Shown here: piece by piece, positions 44,675 through 53,482 of the stretch | How the letters are laid out: each line of letters begins with the position of its first letter | How positions within the stretch are numbered: the stretch's first letter is position 1 | Origin: Nitrososphaerota archaeon | GTDB lineage: Archaea > Thermoproteota > Nitrososphaeria > Nitrososphaerales > Nitrosopumilaceae | DNA length: 64,000 nucleotides | Assembly (NCBI GenBank): GCA_028867785.1 | Contig: JAGWFS010000001.1 | Location: forward strand, 327,748-391,747 | Direction of reading: 5' to 3' | Translations under genes and position numbers: made by a program | The notes under the pieces: generated by a model | Seen by the model: the letters and a program-made list of their open reading frames with translations, nothing else | Databases searched by the model: none | What the model was told of the DNA's origin: nothing

Positions 44675-44723
44675 AGTATACTATGTGCAGCCGCAGATTT
44701 AAAGATGGTAGTAATTTACTACC
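44675..44723 (-). promoter_or_regulatory. Pirin promoter with two dyads
   Basis: Perfect palindrome AGTATACT at 44675-44682 lies between TATA (44697-44704) and the start; GGTAGTA/TACTACC (44707-44723, three-base centre) lies just upstream of TATA over the BRE. The first resembles the hxlR dyad. Confidence 0.5.
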
Positions 44724-44909
44724 TAGTAGGATAGAAATACCATACTAGATAATGCGCAGGCTACCAGATGGCATTTTCTGACAAGGGAAGCCTGTTGCAT
44801 AATATCATAGATAAAGTGCTGCAAAAAGGCTGTTGAATTATAATTGATCTCGGGCTGTAATAATTTGGATTGAACCTTTAAAGTTGGTTGTGGACGTTTG
44901 AGAGACCAA

Positions 44910-45002
44910 GTGTCAGAGCTTACTCCCGAGCGATTGCAGACCCTAGCCCAACTTAATCGGCCAAACAATATCATCGCTACCTCTATGATTGTCGTTTTCT
45001 AG
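44910..45002 (+). CDS. 30-residue ORF (candidate micro-protein)
   Basis: GTG start, reading VSELTPERLQTLAQLNRPNN and six more codons with a hydrophobic end, stop TAG at 45000. CCTTTAAAG is centred about 30 bases upstream. It lies in an otherwise empty 390-base gap between pirin and the 45065 gene; alternatively the promoter serves a non-coding RNA. Confidence 0.3.
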   Translation: MSELTPERLQTLAQLNRPNNIIATSMIVVF

Positions 45003-45064
45003 GTGATCATAGAGGAATCTTTTTTGGATCCGTGTCATTCCATGATATGCTGTATTTTACGTAC

Positions 45065-45619
45065 TCATCCAGATTTTGGAGTGTTTGACTTTTCGTTTCC
45101 GGCTTGAAAATTCTTCAGCTTTGCCAGTATCCGGACATTTCTTCCTGTGACTGCTCCTGCCCCTATCATCATGATAAGATCTACAATCAGCGTAACCTCT
45201 ACATCTGACGCGCTCAAAGTTGTTTTCGGTCCATAGAAACTTGGAAAGTTTGCACCGAGGAAGAGATATCCAAGAATGAATCGCGTCACAAACCCTGCCA
45301 GCCAGACGACGTACGGGAATATTCCTCCCTTGACGTGGACAAAGCCGTCGTCTGCATCCCACATGACAAGAGATCTCCCCACAAACCTGTTTGAGAGATA
45401 TGCCGAACCTGCCAGCAGACCGAGATATACAAAAACATAGCCTGTAGACACTCCTGCCTGAAACGAACCAAACACAGCAAGAAAACTAAAAGATACTAGC
45501 ATTACAGTTGAGACGATCATCCTATTTCTGCAGACCCGGCCGCCAGAGATTGTTTTTCTGAATCGGAATACCATTACGACAACAATTGTGATGACAAATA
45601 TCAGAATCTCTGATTCCAT
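45065..45619 (-). CDS. Five- or six-helix membrane protein, unknown
   Basis: A 184-residue protein. Helices at about 3-20, 34-52, 60-78, 102-122 and 135-155, with RFRKTISGGRVCRNR after the first helix and MWDADDGFVHVKGGIFPYVVW in the middle. The first-helix plus basic motif recalls CcdC/DUF1453-type proteins, but not closely. C-terminal tail is polar and basic. No operon partner. Confidence 0.55.
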   Translation of the reverse strand: MESEILIFVITIVVVMVFRFRKTISGGRVCRNRMIVSTVMLVSFSFLAVFGSFQAGVSTGYVFVYLGLLAGSAYLSNRFVGRSLVMWDADDGFVHVKGGIFPYVVWLAGFVTRFILGYLFLGANFPSFYGPKTTLSASDVEVTLIVDLIMMIGAGAVTGRNVRILAKLKNFQAGNEKSNTPKSG

Positions 45620-45803
45620 AGATCAAATCGCCTCATTTGACAGCCTTTTTTCTTTCAACACATTTGGGGTATCAACATATCGTTATTTAACAGAGGTGCG
45701 GTATTTTCGTGCATAAAGACTCTGGGTTTCATCGCATGACAGACAGTTTGTTTAAACCAGACAAGAGCCATCTAAAATATTTATGTGACTCCCTGTACAG
45801 CAA

Positions 45804-46349
45804 ATGAGAGTTTTCCCATCACGTGCAGACAGGACCACGACATGGATTACCGCAATTGTAATTGACGATGACGTTGACACGGTGGCCGTCCTTGCCGAAT
45901 TTTTGCGTATAAAGGGAATCACCGTAGTCGGCATTGGATACGACGGCCTTGAAGCGGTAAAAATTTATGAAAAACTTAGGCCCGATGTTGTGTTTCTTGA
46001 TGTTAGGATGGGAGACCATGATGGGCTGTACACGCTGTCAAAGATCAGGGGGATTGAGCCTGATGCCATTGTAATACTGATAACTGCTGATGTGAGTGCA
46101 GGCACGCAAAAAAAACTCTTGGATCTTGGCGCGTCTGCCGTAATCTACAAGCCGTACGACATCAACGATGTGATGGAGCAGACAAACAGACTTGTGTTCA
46201 GGCTGAAACAGGAGATTATTGAGGACATTAATGCCAAGAAGGCCCTCCTCAAGGCATTCAATGCCATACTCAGGAACCGCCTGCGCAAGTCGGAGGCCAA
46301 CTTGTTTCGCAGTATGCAATATCTCAACGATAAGGACAAGATGGTCTGA
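45804..46349 (+). CDS. Response regulator (REC) with helical output
   Basis: A 181-residue protein. Receiver domain with acidic pair in AIVIDDDVDTV, phosphoacceptor D in VVFLDVRMGDHDG, T/S at LITADVS and K in VIYKPYD. After the receiver is a ~50-residue helical region (FRLKQEIIEDINAKKALLKAFNAILRNRLRKSE) without a known DNA-binding fold. AAATATTTA is about 27 bases upstream. No histidine kinase nearby, so an orphan. Confidence 0.88.
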   Translation: MRVFPSRADRTTTWITAIVIDDDVDTVAVLAEFLRIKGITVVGIGYDGLEAVKIYEKLRPDVVFLDVRMGDHDGLYTLSKIRGIEPDAIVILITADVSAGTQKKLLDLGASAVIYKPYDINDVMEQTNRLVFRLKQEIIEDINAKKALLKAFNAILRNRLRKSEANLFRSMQYLNDKDKMV

Positions 46350-46370
46350 ATACATACTTGTAAAACCGGG

Positions 46371-47978
46371 TTGTCAATGTCATGTTTTATAAGATCTATC
46401 ATTCCAAAATATCGTAAAGGGAAAAAGTTGGATACAAATACAGCTAAAAATAATGATGACGTCCTGCTTGCAAATTTTGAAAAAGAGATCTGGTGCAAAG
46501 TACCTCATCTAGAAGGCATTGGCGGAAAGGTTGTCAACGCAACGCCCCTCACCGACATCACTGCAGACCTTAAGGAATGTGCAAGAAAGGAGTTTGGCCT
46601 CAACCTTGACGGCAAGAAACTGCAGGTTTTCGGCAAGTTCGATTCCAACCTGCTTGCAGGCTCGATAAAGGTAAGGCCTGCCGTACATATCATTCACGAT
46701 GCAATTTCAACTGGAAAGATTAGAAGCGGACAGACTGTATTTGAGGCAACATCAGGAAACTTTGGCATAGCCCTCGGGCAGTTGTCCAAGCTTGGACTGG
46801 ATGTTGTTGCCCTGGTCTCAAGAAGACTTCAGGAGGGAGTGTTTGAGGAGCTGAAAAACGAAAAGATACGCATCATAAATCTTGACATGGACATCTGCCC
46901 TGCTCCCGGAATGAAGGAGAATCCAAATGTTCTGGCTGCAAGGGCGACTGCTGCAAACATCCGCTCGCAATTGTCAGAGCTTGGGTTTGACCCGGCAGTC
47001 TTCGATAGTGCAGATACAGAGGTGCAGTCGCTTTTGGCTGCACAGGATATAATAAACCTGGCAAAACTTCTTGCCAGAATTTACAACGCTTTCTGTCCCG
47101 AGCAATACGATAACACTCTAAATATTGACGTGCACAGGACAGTTACCGGTACCGAGATAGACCAGCAATTGCAAGAAAATGGACAATCACTTTCAGATTA
47201 TAAAATAGTCTGTACGTTTGGCACGGGCGGAACGTCTGGAGGCCTGAGCAGATATATCTCTGAAAAATACGGGAAAAAATCAGTTCATGTAGTGTTTCCG
47301 CTTTCAGACCAAGATGTTGCCGGAATCAGGACAAAGGGCAAAGCCTCGGGACTGAAATTTTACGAGCCGGAACAGTATGCCGGGCAGCACGAGGTCGATT
47401 TTGAGCAGGCAAGACGCCTGCTCAAGTTTTTTGTCGACAAGGGCCACGATATGGGCGAGAGCAGCGCACTTGCACTTTATGCCGCGATGCAGATGGCAAA
47501 CCTTGGCGTCGGAGAGAAATTCATAGTCATAGTTGCGGACGGCATACAAAAGTACAAGAAGAGCCTCGAATCAGTCGGAAAGAAACAAAACAAGATCCAA
47601 GTATCGATGCAAGAGGCTGCATCAAACATCGGGGAATACGACAAGATAATCTGGATTCATACCCAGTATACGCCCCGCGAGGAGGGAATAGAGATGATTG
47701 CGGCGTCTCTTGGAGTAGACAGGAGCAAGATTGCAGTGCCTACCGCGAGGGAGGTTGAGCAGCTGCTCATGACAAGACAGATTCCTGAGACCATAAACAA
47801 GGCACTCGGGTCACGCAAGTCACTGCTTGTCTGCATGGCAGGAAACACTTCTCTTATGGCAGTGCGCGCCCTTGCAGAAAAGGGCATTGTAACCGAAAGC
47901 CTGACAGGCGGAATAAATGCGCTCTCACAGGGAAGAGGCAGGCAGATATCCGAACTGATACGCGTCGCAACTGAATAG
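46371..47978 (+). CDS. PLP-dependent synthase fused to rhodanese-like domain
   Basis: A 535-residue protein. Residues ~50-400 are a fold-type II PLP enzyme of the cysteine synthase/CBS group: lysine loop LAGSIKVRPA, the phosphate/substrate loop EATSGNFGIALGQL, and GTGGTSGGLSRYI. The last ~110 residues look rhodanese-like, with the active loop LLVCMAGNTSLMAVRALAEKGI and LTGGI. The fusion suggests sulfide or persulfide handling coupled to amino-acid synthesis. TTG start, only 21 bases after the response regulator; exact start uncertain. Confidence 0.75.
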   Translation: MSMSCFIRSIIPKYRKGKKLDTNTAKNNDDVLLANFEKEIWCKVPHLEGIGGKVVNATPLTDITADLKECARKEFGLNLDGKKLQVFGKFDSNLLAGSIKVRPAVHIIHDAISTGKIRSGQTVFEATSGNFGIALGQLSKLGLDVVALVSRRLQEGVFEELKNEKIRIINLDMDICPAPGMKENPNVLAARATAANIRSQLSELGFDPAVFDSADTEVQSLLAAQDIINLAKLLARIYNAFCPEQYDNTLNIDVHRTVTGTEIDQQLQENGQSLSDYKIVCTFGTGGTSGGLSRYISEKYGKKSVHVVFPLSDQDVAGIRTKGKASGLKFYEPEQYAGQHEVDFEQARRLLKFFVDKGHDMGESSALALYAAMQMANLGVGEKFIVIVADGIQKYKKSLESVGKKQNKIQVSMQEAASNIGEYDKIIWIHTQYTPREEGIEMIAASLGVDRSKIAVPTAREVEQLLMTRQIPETINKALGSRKSLLVCMAGNTSLMAVRALAEKGIVTESLTGGINALSQGRGRQISELIRVATE

Positions 47979-48041
47979 GCTCGAGATCATACTATAGACT
48001 AGTCTGGGCAAGCATTGTTCAACAGTTGTTTTTTTCCTATG

Positions 48042-48299
48042 CTAGTGGCTGCTAGAGTAGCTGCCGCTCAGGAATGCACCGCTTGTCAGAGCAGACTGTG
48101 GCGCGGTAGTTTGGATGGTTTTGCATCCTGTCTGGAACGAGTAGCAGTGTGTCGTACTGGCAGGTGCATGTGCTGCGTTGCTTACTCCCGCGTATGTTCC
48201 CGGCGTCTCCCATCCCGAGCCTGCCATCATTGCTACCGATATGGCAAATGCGCCGCCCACGGCACCAGCTATTATTATGGCTAGAGTTTTTGGAATCAT
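48042..48299 (-). CDS. 85-residue secreted or anchored protein
   Basis: Signal/anchor IPKTLAIIIAGAVGGAFAISVAMMAG, then a Ser/Thr/Ala-rich part with two Cys (THCYSF, TGCKTI) eight residues apart. Small thaumarchaeal surface protein. Convergent with the PLP-rhodanese gene. Not recognised. Confidence 0.5.
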   Translation of the reverse strand: MIPKTLAIIIAGAVGGAFAISVAMMAGSGWETPGTYAGVSNAAHAPASTTHCYSFQTGCKTIQTTAPQSALTSGAFLSGSYSSSH

Positions 48300-48801
48300 C
48301 TGATATACTATGGGTCACCATTTCATAAAAATCAGGCACTTGCCGTCTGTTTGGTGAAAGATGGTTTTTGAAATCCGTATGGCCTCTGACACTGGCCTGC
48401 AATCGTATTTGCAATGCAAATATCCAAAACGTTTTGACGTAAAATCTACAAATGAGTTCATAGATTCCAGCACGATCCTGATCTTCCTATCGTTGCTCCA
48501 ATGTCTTCTAGCCATGAACAATCTTCTCCCCTCCAAAGTATAACTTGACAGGTGTTCTCCTTCTGGCTTGGTCCGCACCAAAATTTGTATGTTTTTGGTT
48601 CCGAGTCATAGCAAGACCTAGATATCATTCGATGTAATTTCAGTTCCACCACATCTGCGTCTGGGGGACTAGGGTACCATCATGGCATTATTTTGGGTCC
48701 GCTTTTCGTAAAACTCAGAATTCTCTTGAGATGTTTTGTTCACTTAGTTTAGTACCCTTTCTTTAAAACATTCAAGCTATGTAAGTTTTCAAAATTTTCT
48801 G
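48300..48801. other. 500-base gap with repeat copy A, no convincing gene
   Basis: Short overlapping frames exist on both strands (up to 88 codons), none with family motifs or promoter. 48580-48717 is repeat copy A, related to 53320-53460. This gap marks the left border of the A+T-rich accessory region. Confidence 0.5.
48580..48717. repeat. Imperfect ~140-bp repeat, copy A
   Basis: The best-kept stretch is around 48675-48710 (ATCATGG, TTATTTTGGGTCC, CTTTT), which matches 53421-53453; similarity continues leftwards through TTTCAGTTCC and AAGACC to GGTTC. Same orientation as copy B. On the minus strand copy A encodes FYEKRTQNN and copy B FSQKWAQNN, hinting at a shared decayed gene end. Confidence 0.55.
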
Positions 48802-49404
48802 CTAACTCTTTTTAATACTCATTATGGCATCAATGGTATCATGTATCGGTTTAGTACCACTGCCTATGAATAATGAATTAAGAATTGTGTCAAGAAGAGG
48901 AAAATATGTTTGAATGTTTTCAGACACATGTAAATTTGACATTTGTAGTATTCCTAAACCGAAATAAGCAAAAAGTCCACCAGGAACAAATGACATAATT
49001 GTTCCATATTCCCACATTCTTATAGCAAATCTTGTTTTTTCTCTATCAGAGTCTTTAGAGTATTCTGCAATTTTTTCATCAATTTTGTGTAAATTATGCT
49101 CGTAAAATTTTATTGGGTCATCATTGTTGGTAATTTCATCAATACTATGTTTTGTCATGGTATTTTTTTCTTGCTCTGTGGTTTTAGTAACCTTAGTTTT
49201 ACCATCCTGACAGAATTTTGTAACAGTCTGATCTCTCATTTTCTTCATGGATTCAATTTGTGAATCATACAAGTCCATGTTGTAACGCATTTTCAAGCTA
49301 TTCTTAATTTTGGTGTAATATTCCATAAATCTCTCTACAGATTGCGCTGGTATGTAATATGCTGCAAGTAGACTCAATGTGCTGTTAAAATCTATAGCAG
49401 CCAT
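48802..49404 (-). CDS. Membrane protein with long helical N-terminal half, unknown
   Basis: A 200-residue protein. Residues 15-125 are charged helices (YYTKIKNSLKMRYNMDLYDSQ..., HNLHKIDEKIAEYSKDSDREK), followed by a hydrophobic pair (YGTIMSFVPGGLFAYFGLGILQM and YFPLLDTILNSLFIGSGTK). CTTTTTAAC lies about 26 bases before the ATG. Not recognised; first gene of the accessory region. Confidence 0.55.
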   Translation of the reverse strand: MAAIDFNSTLSLLAAYYIPAQSVERFMEYYTKIKNSLKMRYNMDLYDSQIESMKKMRDQTVTKFCQDGKTKVTKTTEQEKNTMTKHSIDEITNNDDPIKFYEHNLHKIDEKIAEYSKDSDREKTRFAIRMWEYGTIMSFVPGGLFAYFGLGILQMSNLHVSENIQTYFPLLDTILNSLFIGSGTKPIHDTIDAIMSIKKS

Positions 49405-49476
49405 ATCCTCGAAAGTTCAAGAGTTAAAAAGACAGTCTTGTTTGAAAACAAGTTTTCTCTTTTTAGGTAGTCTTTA

Positions 49477-50271
49477 CTAGATACAAGAATTTGCATTATT
49501 CGACCACTCTAACTGTACCGTGTATACGCCAATTTTTTTTGTCTTCCATGCACATATGTCACCTATCTCTCCATGGTTGTCATCATACCAACCTGTTCCC
49601 GGTACAGCATCTGTTATTGCTTCACACAACTCGTGAGAACTTGTAGAAGTTAGGGCATCTAGGATACTCATTCCACTTGATGCACCATTGCATCCATTGC
49701 ATCCTGGATAAGGCATTGCAGCATAAAAGATTCTGCCTCCTATGTCACTATGGTAACCACAAAATGCCTGGCATGATTTGCTACCACCCTGAACTACCGT
49801 TACGCCTGGTGGAAAGTAGACGAAGTAGAGTGTGTCAGAATCCGGCTGAGGAATGTTAGAATTAGTCGCAATCTCCTGCTGTAGAAAGTGTTGTATTGCC
49901 TTGTCTGTGACAGTATGTTTAAGATCTGGTTTAATGATTGATGTTGTACCGATATATTTTCCATATCCTATCTTGTATTGAGGTACAGTATATTCCCCCA
50001 TCTGGTCAATTAAAGGACTTGTTAGAATGAATTGAAAGAACTTGTTCATGTTATCAACCAAGCTTGTCTGAGATGGTTGAGACCATGCTGAGCCCCAAAA
50101 TATTGTAAATACCTTTACATTTCTTAAAAGCGATCCACCTCGGTAAGTAAGATGCGGTGGTGGAGGTGGAGCAGTCTGGATTGCAGTCAGTGTTTGTGGG
50201 AAGTTTAATGCCACGATCCTTATGGGATCGGTGGACGCAGGCACTATACGTGATAGACTATCACTATTCAT
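49477..50271 (-). CDS. Exordium-like protein with putative metallopeptidase motif
   Basis: A 264-residue protein. Early block LTYRGGSLLRNVKVFTIFWGSAW and late blocks LTSTSSHELCEAITDAVPGTGWYD and GEIGDICAWKTKKIG match the phosphate-induced/Exordium-like family known from plants, fungi and some bacteria. The S-H-E-L-x-E segment is suggestive of a zinc site. CxxF CGYH and CNGC cysteines could form disulfides. No signal peptide is visible, odd for a family that is normally secreted. Divergent from the phosphoesterase gene. Confidence 0.65.
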   Translation of the reverse strand: MNSDSLSRIVPASTDPIRIVALNFPQTLTAIQTAPPPPPHLTYRGGSLLRNVKVFTIFWGSAWSQPSQTSLVDNMNKFFQFILTSPLIDQMGEYTVPQYKIGYGKYIGTTSIIKPDLKHTVTDKAIQHFLQQEIATNSNIPQPDSDTLYFVYFPPGVTVVQGGSKSCQAFCGYHSDIGGRIFYAAMPYPGCNGCNGASSGMSILDALTSTSSHELCEAITDAVPGTGWYDDNHGEIGDICAWKTKKIGVYTVQLEWSNNANSCI

Positions 50272-50464
50272 TTATGATTACTCCGTGTTCTTGTCTTTGA
50301 TGATTGGTTCAACGATTGTTGATTTTGCATGGGTTTCATACTATGTTTATGTTCATAAGTATAGCTTATCTAAGATGTGAAATTGTTAGCTGATATGATC
50401 AGCAGAGATTATCAATTGGAGAGTTGACAACAAGTATACAATATGAAAAATACGTCTTATCAAA

Positions 50465-51535
50465 GTGAAAAAAACAATGTTTGGGACTAAATTAAGAAAA
50501 CAAAAAGCTGGGAATTCAGGCCTTCCAGATGTCTTAGGTAAAATTGAACACGTGGTAATTATTGTAAAGGAAAATCATTGTTTTGACAACTACTTTGGCA
50601 CTTTTCTAGGTGCCAATGGCACTATTATGCAACACTCTGCAAATCCACCATTAAAAGATCCGGATCATAGACATGGAGCATGGTTAACTAGAGCAACAAC
50701 CGCTGTTCGTGAACAATTCACTGCAGATGACATACCGGCATATTTTGCGTATGCCAAACAGTTCACACTCTGCGACAATTATTTCACAGATGTAGCGGGA
50801 CCGTCCACCCCAAATCATCTGATGTTAATTGCTGCCGATTCACCAATCATTGACAACCCGCCGCGATACAGACTCCCTGTAGGTACAGCTCCATTCAAGA
50901 TGCCATCACTACCTATAAGTTTGGAAAATGCCAAACTCAGCTGGGGAAATTATGGTGGATATGCTTTTGATCTTATTGATGGACTTCAGAATAAACAAAA
51001 ATTTATAAGTGACAAGTTCACTGCAGATGCATCTAATGGTAAGCTTCCCACTGTATCATGGGTCTATGCGCCACATGATGCAAGCGAACATCCACCAGAT
51101 CCAATGGATCACGGAAATCCTCTTGTAGGAAATGTTACGCACGGAATGCAATGGACAGTTGACCAGATTAATGCCGTTGTGAAAGGTGGTCTATGGCCCA
51201 AGACTGTGATTTTCATCACGTGGGATGACTGGGGAGGCTGGTTTGATCACGTGGATCCCCAAAATGTTGAGAACTGGAAAGATACTGGGCAACATCCCTC
51301 GTACAACGGAACACAGTTTCGTTATGGCTCAAGAGTTGGATGTTTAGTGTTAAGTCCGTATGCAAAGAGTGGATACATATCGAAGGTGCTGCATTCTCAT
51401 GTGAGCCTTGTAAAATTCTGTGAGGTTGCATTCAATCTACCTTCACTAAATAAAAAAGATGCCAATGCAGATGACATGTCAGATTGTTTTGATTTCACAA
51501 GGTCCTTACCTCCGCCTCCATCAAATCCAAAGTAA
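50465..51535 (+). CDS. Phosphoesterase family protein (PF04185; phospholipase C/acid phosphatase type)
   Basis: A 356-residue enzyme of the alkaline-phosphatase superfamily. Motifs: IEHVVIIVKENHCFDNYFGTF at the N-terminus, AGPSTPNHLMLIAADSP around the nucleophile region, and metal ligands in FITWDDWGGWFDHVDP, closing with GSRVGCLVLSPYAKSGYIS. It hydrolyses phosphomonoesters or phospholipid headgroups. GTG start with GTATACAATATG about 28 bases upstream. No signal peptide. Stop overlaps the next small ORF (TAATG). Confidence 0.85.
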   Translation: MKKTMFGTKLRKQKAGNSGLPDVLGKIEHVVIIVKENHCFDNYFGTFLGANGTIMQHSANPPLKDPDHRHGAWLTRATTAVREQFTADDIPAYFAYAKQFTLCDNYFTDVAGPSTPNHLMLIAADSPIIDNPPRYRLPVGTAPFKMPSLPISLENAKLSWGNYGGYAFDLIDGLQNKQKFISDKFTADASNGKLPTVSWVYAPHDASEHPPDPMDHGNPLVGNVTHGMQWTVDQINAVVKGGLWPKTVIFITWDDWGGWFDHVDPQNVENWKDTGQHPSYNGTQFRYGSRVGCLVLSPYAKSGYISKVLHSHVSLVKFCEVAFNLPSLNKKDANADDMSDCFDFTRSLPPPPSNPK

Positions 51536-51702
51536 TGATTTACTTTTTCTATTCTGTTGAAAAAGTTGTTGGTTTATACTTTGGCGCAAAAGATGTATCA
51601 TATCATAAAGAACTTCTTAACAAAGGAAAGGAAAAAGTCAAAGATGAAAAACAAGACAATACATCTCAAAATCTAAACAAAGTAAATAATGGAGTCACAT
51701 AA
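51535..51702 (+). CDS. 55-residue protein linking phosphoesterase and copper-oxidase genes
   Basis: ATG overlaps the phosphoesterase stop by one base; the frame ends one base before the next likely ATG at 51704. MIYFFYSVEKVVGLYFGAKD, then a Lys/Glu/Asn-rich tail. No motif. Tight spacing on both sides is the evidence that it is translated. Confidence 0.5.
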   Translation: MIYFFYSVEKVVGLYFGAKDVSYHKELLNKGKEKVKDEKQDNTSQNLNKVNNGVT

Positions 51703-53284
51703 AATGGAGACCGAGTATTCCACGAAGGGCCAGTGGGAACCAATCAAATACAAGTTTAACCACATACCAGTTCACATAGCTTTACTCCATACAAACAAAG
51801 TTCTAGCTTTTGGTGGAACTGGTAATGATGAAATGAACAAAAAACCATATCCTGCCGAAGTTTTTGATCCTCAAACAGGACAAATACAATTAATACAACA
51901 AGACCTAGATGGAGATGTTTTTTGTGCTGGACATGCCTTCTTACCAGATGGAAAATTGTTCGTAGCAGGTGGAACATACAAATATGATTTGGAACTTTTT
52001 GGGCTTCCAATTAGACCTTTTAGCGGATTAGAACAGTCGTACATCTTTGACCCTCATCAAATGAAATGGGTGAAGAAAGGTAGCATGAATTTTGGTAGAT
52101 GGTATCCTACTTGTATAATGATCCCAGATGGACGTGTTGTGTGTATAGGAGGATTAACAAAATCTTTTCCTAGAGTATTTCTCAACAAACTTGAAACCTA
52201 TTCAGAATCGGAAGGATGGAAGAAACTCTCTAGCACAAATTTCTTGTTAGATCTGATTTTGCAGGTGCTTAAAAATTCACCAGGTCAAAAACTTGACAGG
52301 GCAGACAGGTGGCTCCCACTATATCCTAGATTTCATTTGTTGCCATCAGGTGAAATATTCTATGCTGGTTCATATAACACTCATATCACATTTCCATTCT
52401 TGTTAGCATATTTTCCAAGTGCAACATTTAACATCGATACATCGACATGGACAGTCATTGGAAATCCCAACAACCAAAATAGAGAAGAAGGAACAACTGT
52501 GTTGCTTCCATTCACTCCAAATGATCATACAGCTAGAGTTCTTTTGATTGGTGGTGGTACACTTACTGGTGCTGATGCTACAAATGCGGTTGAGATGATA
52601 GATTTCTCAGAAGAAAAACCTCAGTGGAAATCTATAGATCCTATGGCTCACAAGCGTTATTATTCATATCCAGTAATACTTCCTGATCAACAGGTTTTGG
52701 TCTTAGGGGGTAGAAAAGGAAAAGCTATTCACACAATGAGTAACACTGATTCAATGCATTCTGGTGATGGTGAGGTGCCCCACGATCCTAATGCCATTTT
52801 GGAGCCTGAGCTCTTCAATCCCAAGACAGGAAAATGGTCAAAAATGGCGCCAATGCATGTTGATAGGGTTTACCACTCTAACGCCATACTTCTTTTAGAT
52901 GGGCGAGTCATGACAGCTGGTAGTAATCCTATGCGAAGAACCAATGAATTACGCATAGAATTCTACAATCCGCCATACATGTTCAAAGGCCAGAGACCAA
53001 AGATTGAAGATGCTCCGGATAAAGTTTCGTATGGGAACAAGTTTGAGATAAAAACTGCTGATGCAGGAGATATAGAGGCTGTAGCCCTAATTCATCCATC
53101 TACTACGACACATTGTGTTAATACTGAACAGAGGTATGTGGGATTATCTTTTGACAATAGTTCAAATAAGATAACAGCCAAGATTCCAACTAATCATAAC
53201 TTGGCTCCTCCCGGATTCTATATGTTATTTATAATAAAACACGAAGGAATTCCATCAAAGGGAAAATTCATTCATTTATCTTGA
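51689..53284 (+). CDS. Radical copper oxidase (glyoxal/galactose oxidase type)
   Basis: A 531-residue kelch beta-propeller with C-terminal DUF1929 domain. All active-site residues of glyoxal oxidase appear: C79 (DVFCAGHA) and Y139 (GRWYPT) for the Cys-Tyr cofactor, Y395-H396 (DRVYHSNAILLLDGRV) and H475 (STTTHCVNTEQR) for copper. Such enzymes oxidise aldehydes or alcohols to release H2O2 and are usually fungal or bacterial secreted proteins; this one has no signal peptide. Starts possible at 51689 or 51704. Third gene of an operon; likely acquired by transfer. Confidence 0.88.
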   Translation: MESHKMETEYSTKGQWEPIKYKFNHIPVHIALLHTNKVLAFGGTGNDEMNKKPYPAEVFDPQTGQIQLIQQDLDGDVFCAGHAFLPDGKLFVAGGTYKYDLELFGLPIRPFSGLEQSYIFDPHQMKWVKKGSMNFGRWYPTCIMIPDGRVVCIGGLTKSFPRVFLNKLETYSESEGWKKLSSTNFLLDLILQVLKNSPGQKLDRADRWLPLYPRFHLLPSGEIFYAGSYNTHITFPFLLAYFPSATFNIDTSTWTVIGNPNNQNREEGTTVLLPFTPNDHTARVLLIGGGTLTGADATNAVEMIDFSEEKPQWKSIDPMAHKRYYSYPVILPDQQVLVLGGRKGKAIHTMSNTDSMHSGDGEVPHDPNAILEPELFNPKTGKWSKMAPMHVDRVYHSNAILLLDGRVMTAGSNPMRRTNELRIEFYNPPYMFKGQRPKIEDAPDKVSYGNKFEIKTADAGDIEAVALIHPSTTTHCVNTEQRYVGLSFDNSSNKITAKIPTNHNLAPPGFYMLFIIKHEGIPSKGKFIHLS

Positions 53285-53319
53285 AATGCACTAGTTAAGT
53301 ACTGGTTAAGAAAACTCGA

Positions 53320-53460
53320 CCTTTACACCAGAGCATGGCATAGGTTCAAATCTGGTAAAGACCAAGCTACTGTTTTAGTATAATTTTAGCTCCATGTTAT
53401 ACCTACATCGAGTGGACGAGTATCATCATGGTCGTTATTTTGGGCCCACTTTTGTGAGAA
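53320..53460. repeat. Imperfect ~140-bp repeat, copy B
   Basis: Same orientation as copy A at 48580-48717; shared landmarks are GGTTC, AAGACC, TTTTAGCTCC, ATCATCATGG, TTATTTTGGGCCC. The pair brackets the Exordium/phosphoesterase/copper-oxidase module. Rough identity by eye is 55-65 percent. Confidence 0.55.
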
Positions 53461-53482
53461 ATTAAATTTAATCTGCATTAAT

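Noticed and set aside
44723..44974. 83-codon minus-strand frame upstream of pirin
   Set aside because: It lies over the pirin promoter dyads, has no motif, and its composition is not protein-like.
48315..48581. Minus-strand 88-codon frame with RRHWSNDRKIRIVLES, resembling an IS3-type OrfA start
   Set aside because: Similarity is confined to about 15 residues; the continuation does not fit a transposase, no terminal inverted repeats are visible, and no promoter is seen.
53330..53370. tRNA-like GGTTCAAATCTGG followed by AAAGACC
   Set aside because: The flanking bases do not form a T-stem, no matching 5' acceptor lies upstream, and the same place in repeat copy A has the related GGTTC...AAGACC, so it belongs to the repeat.
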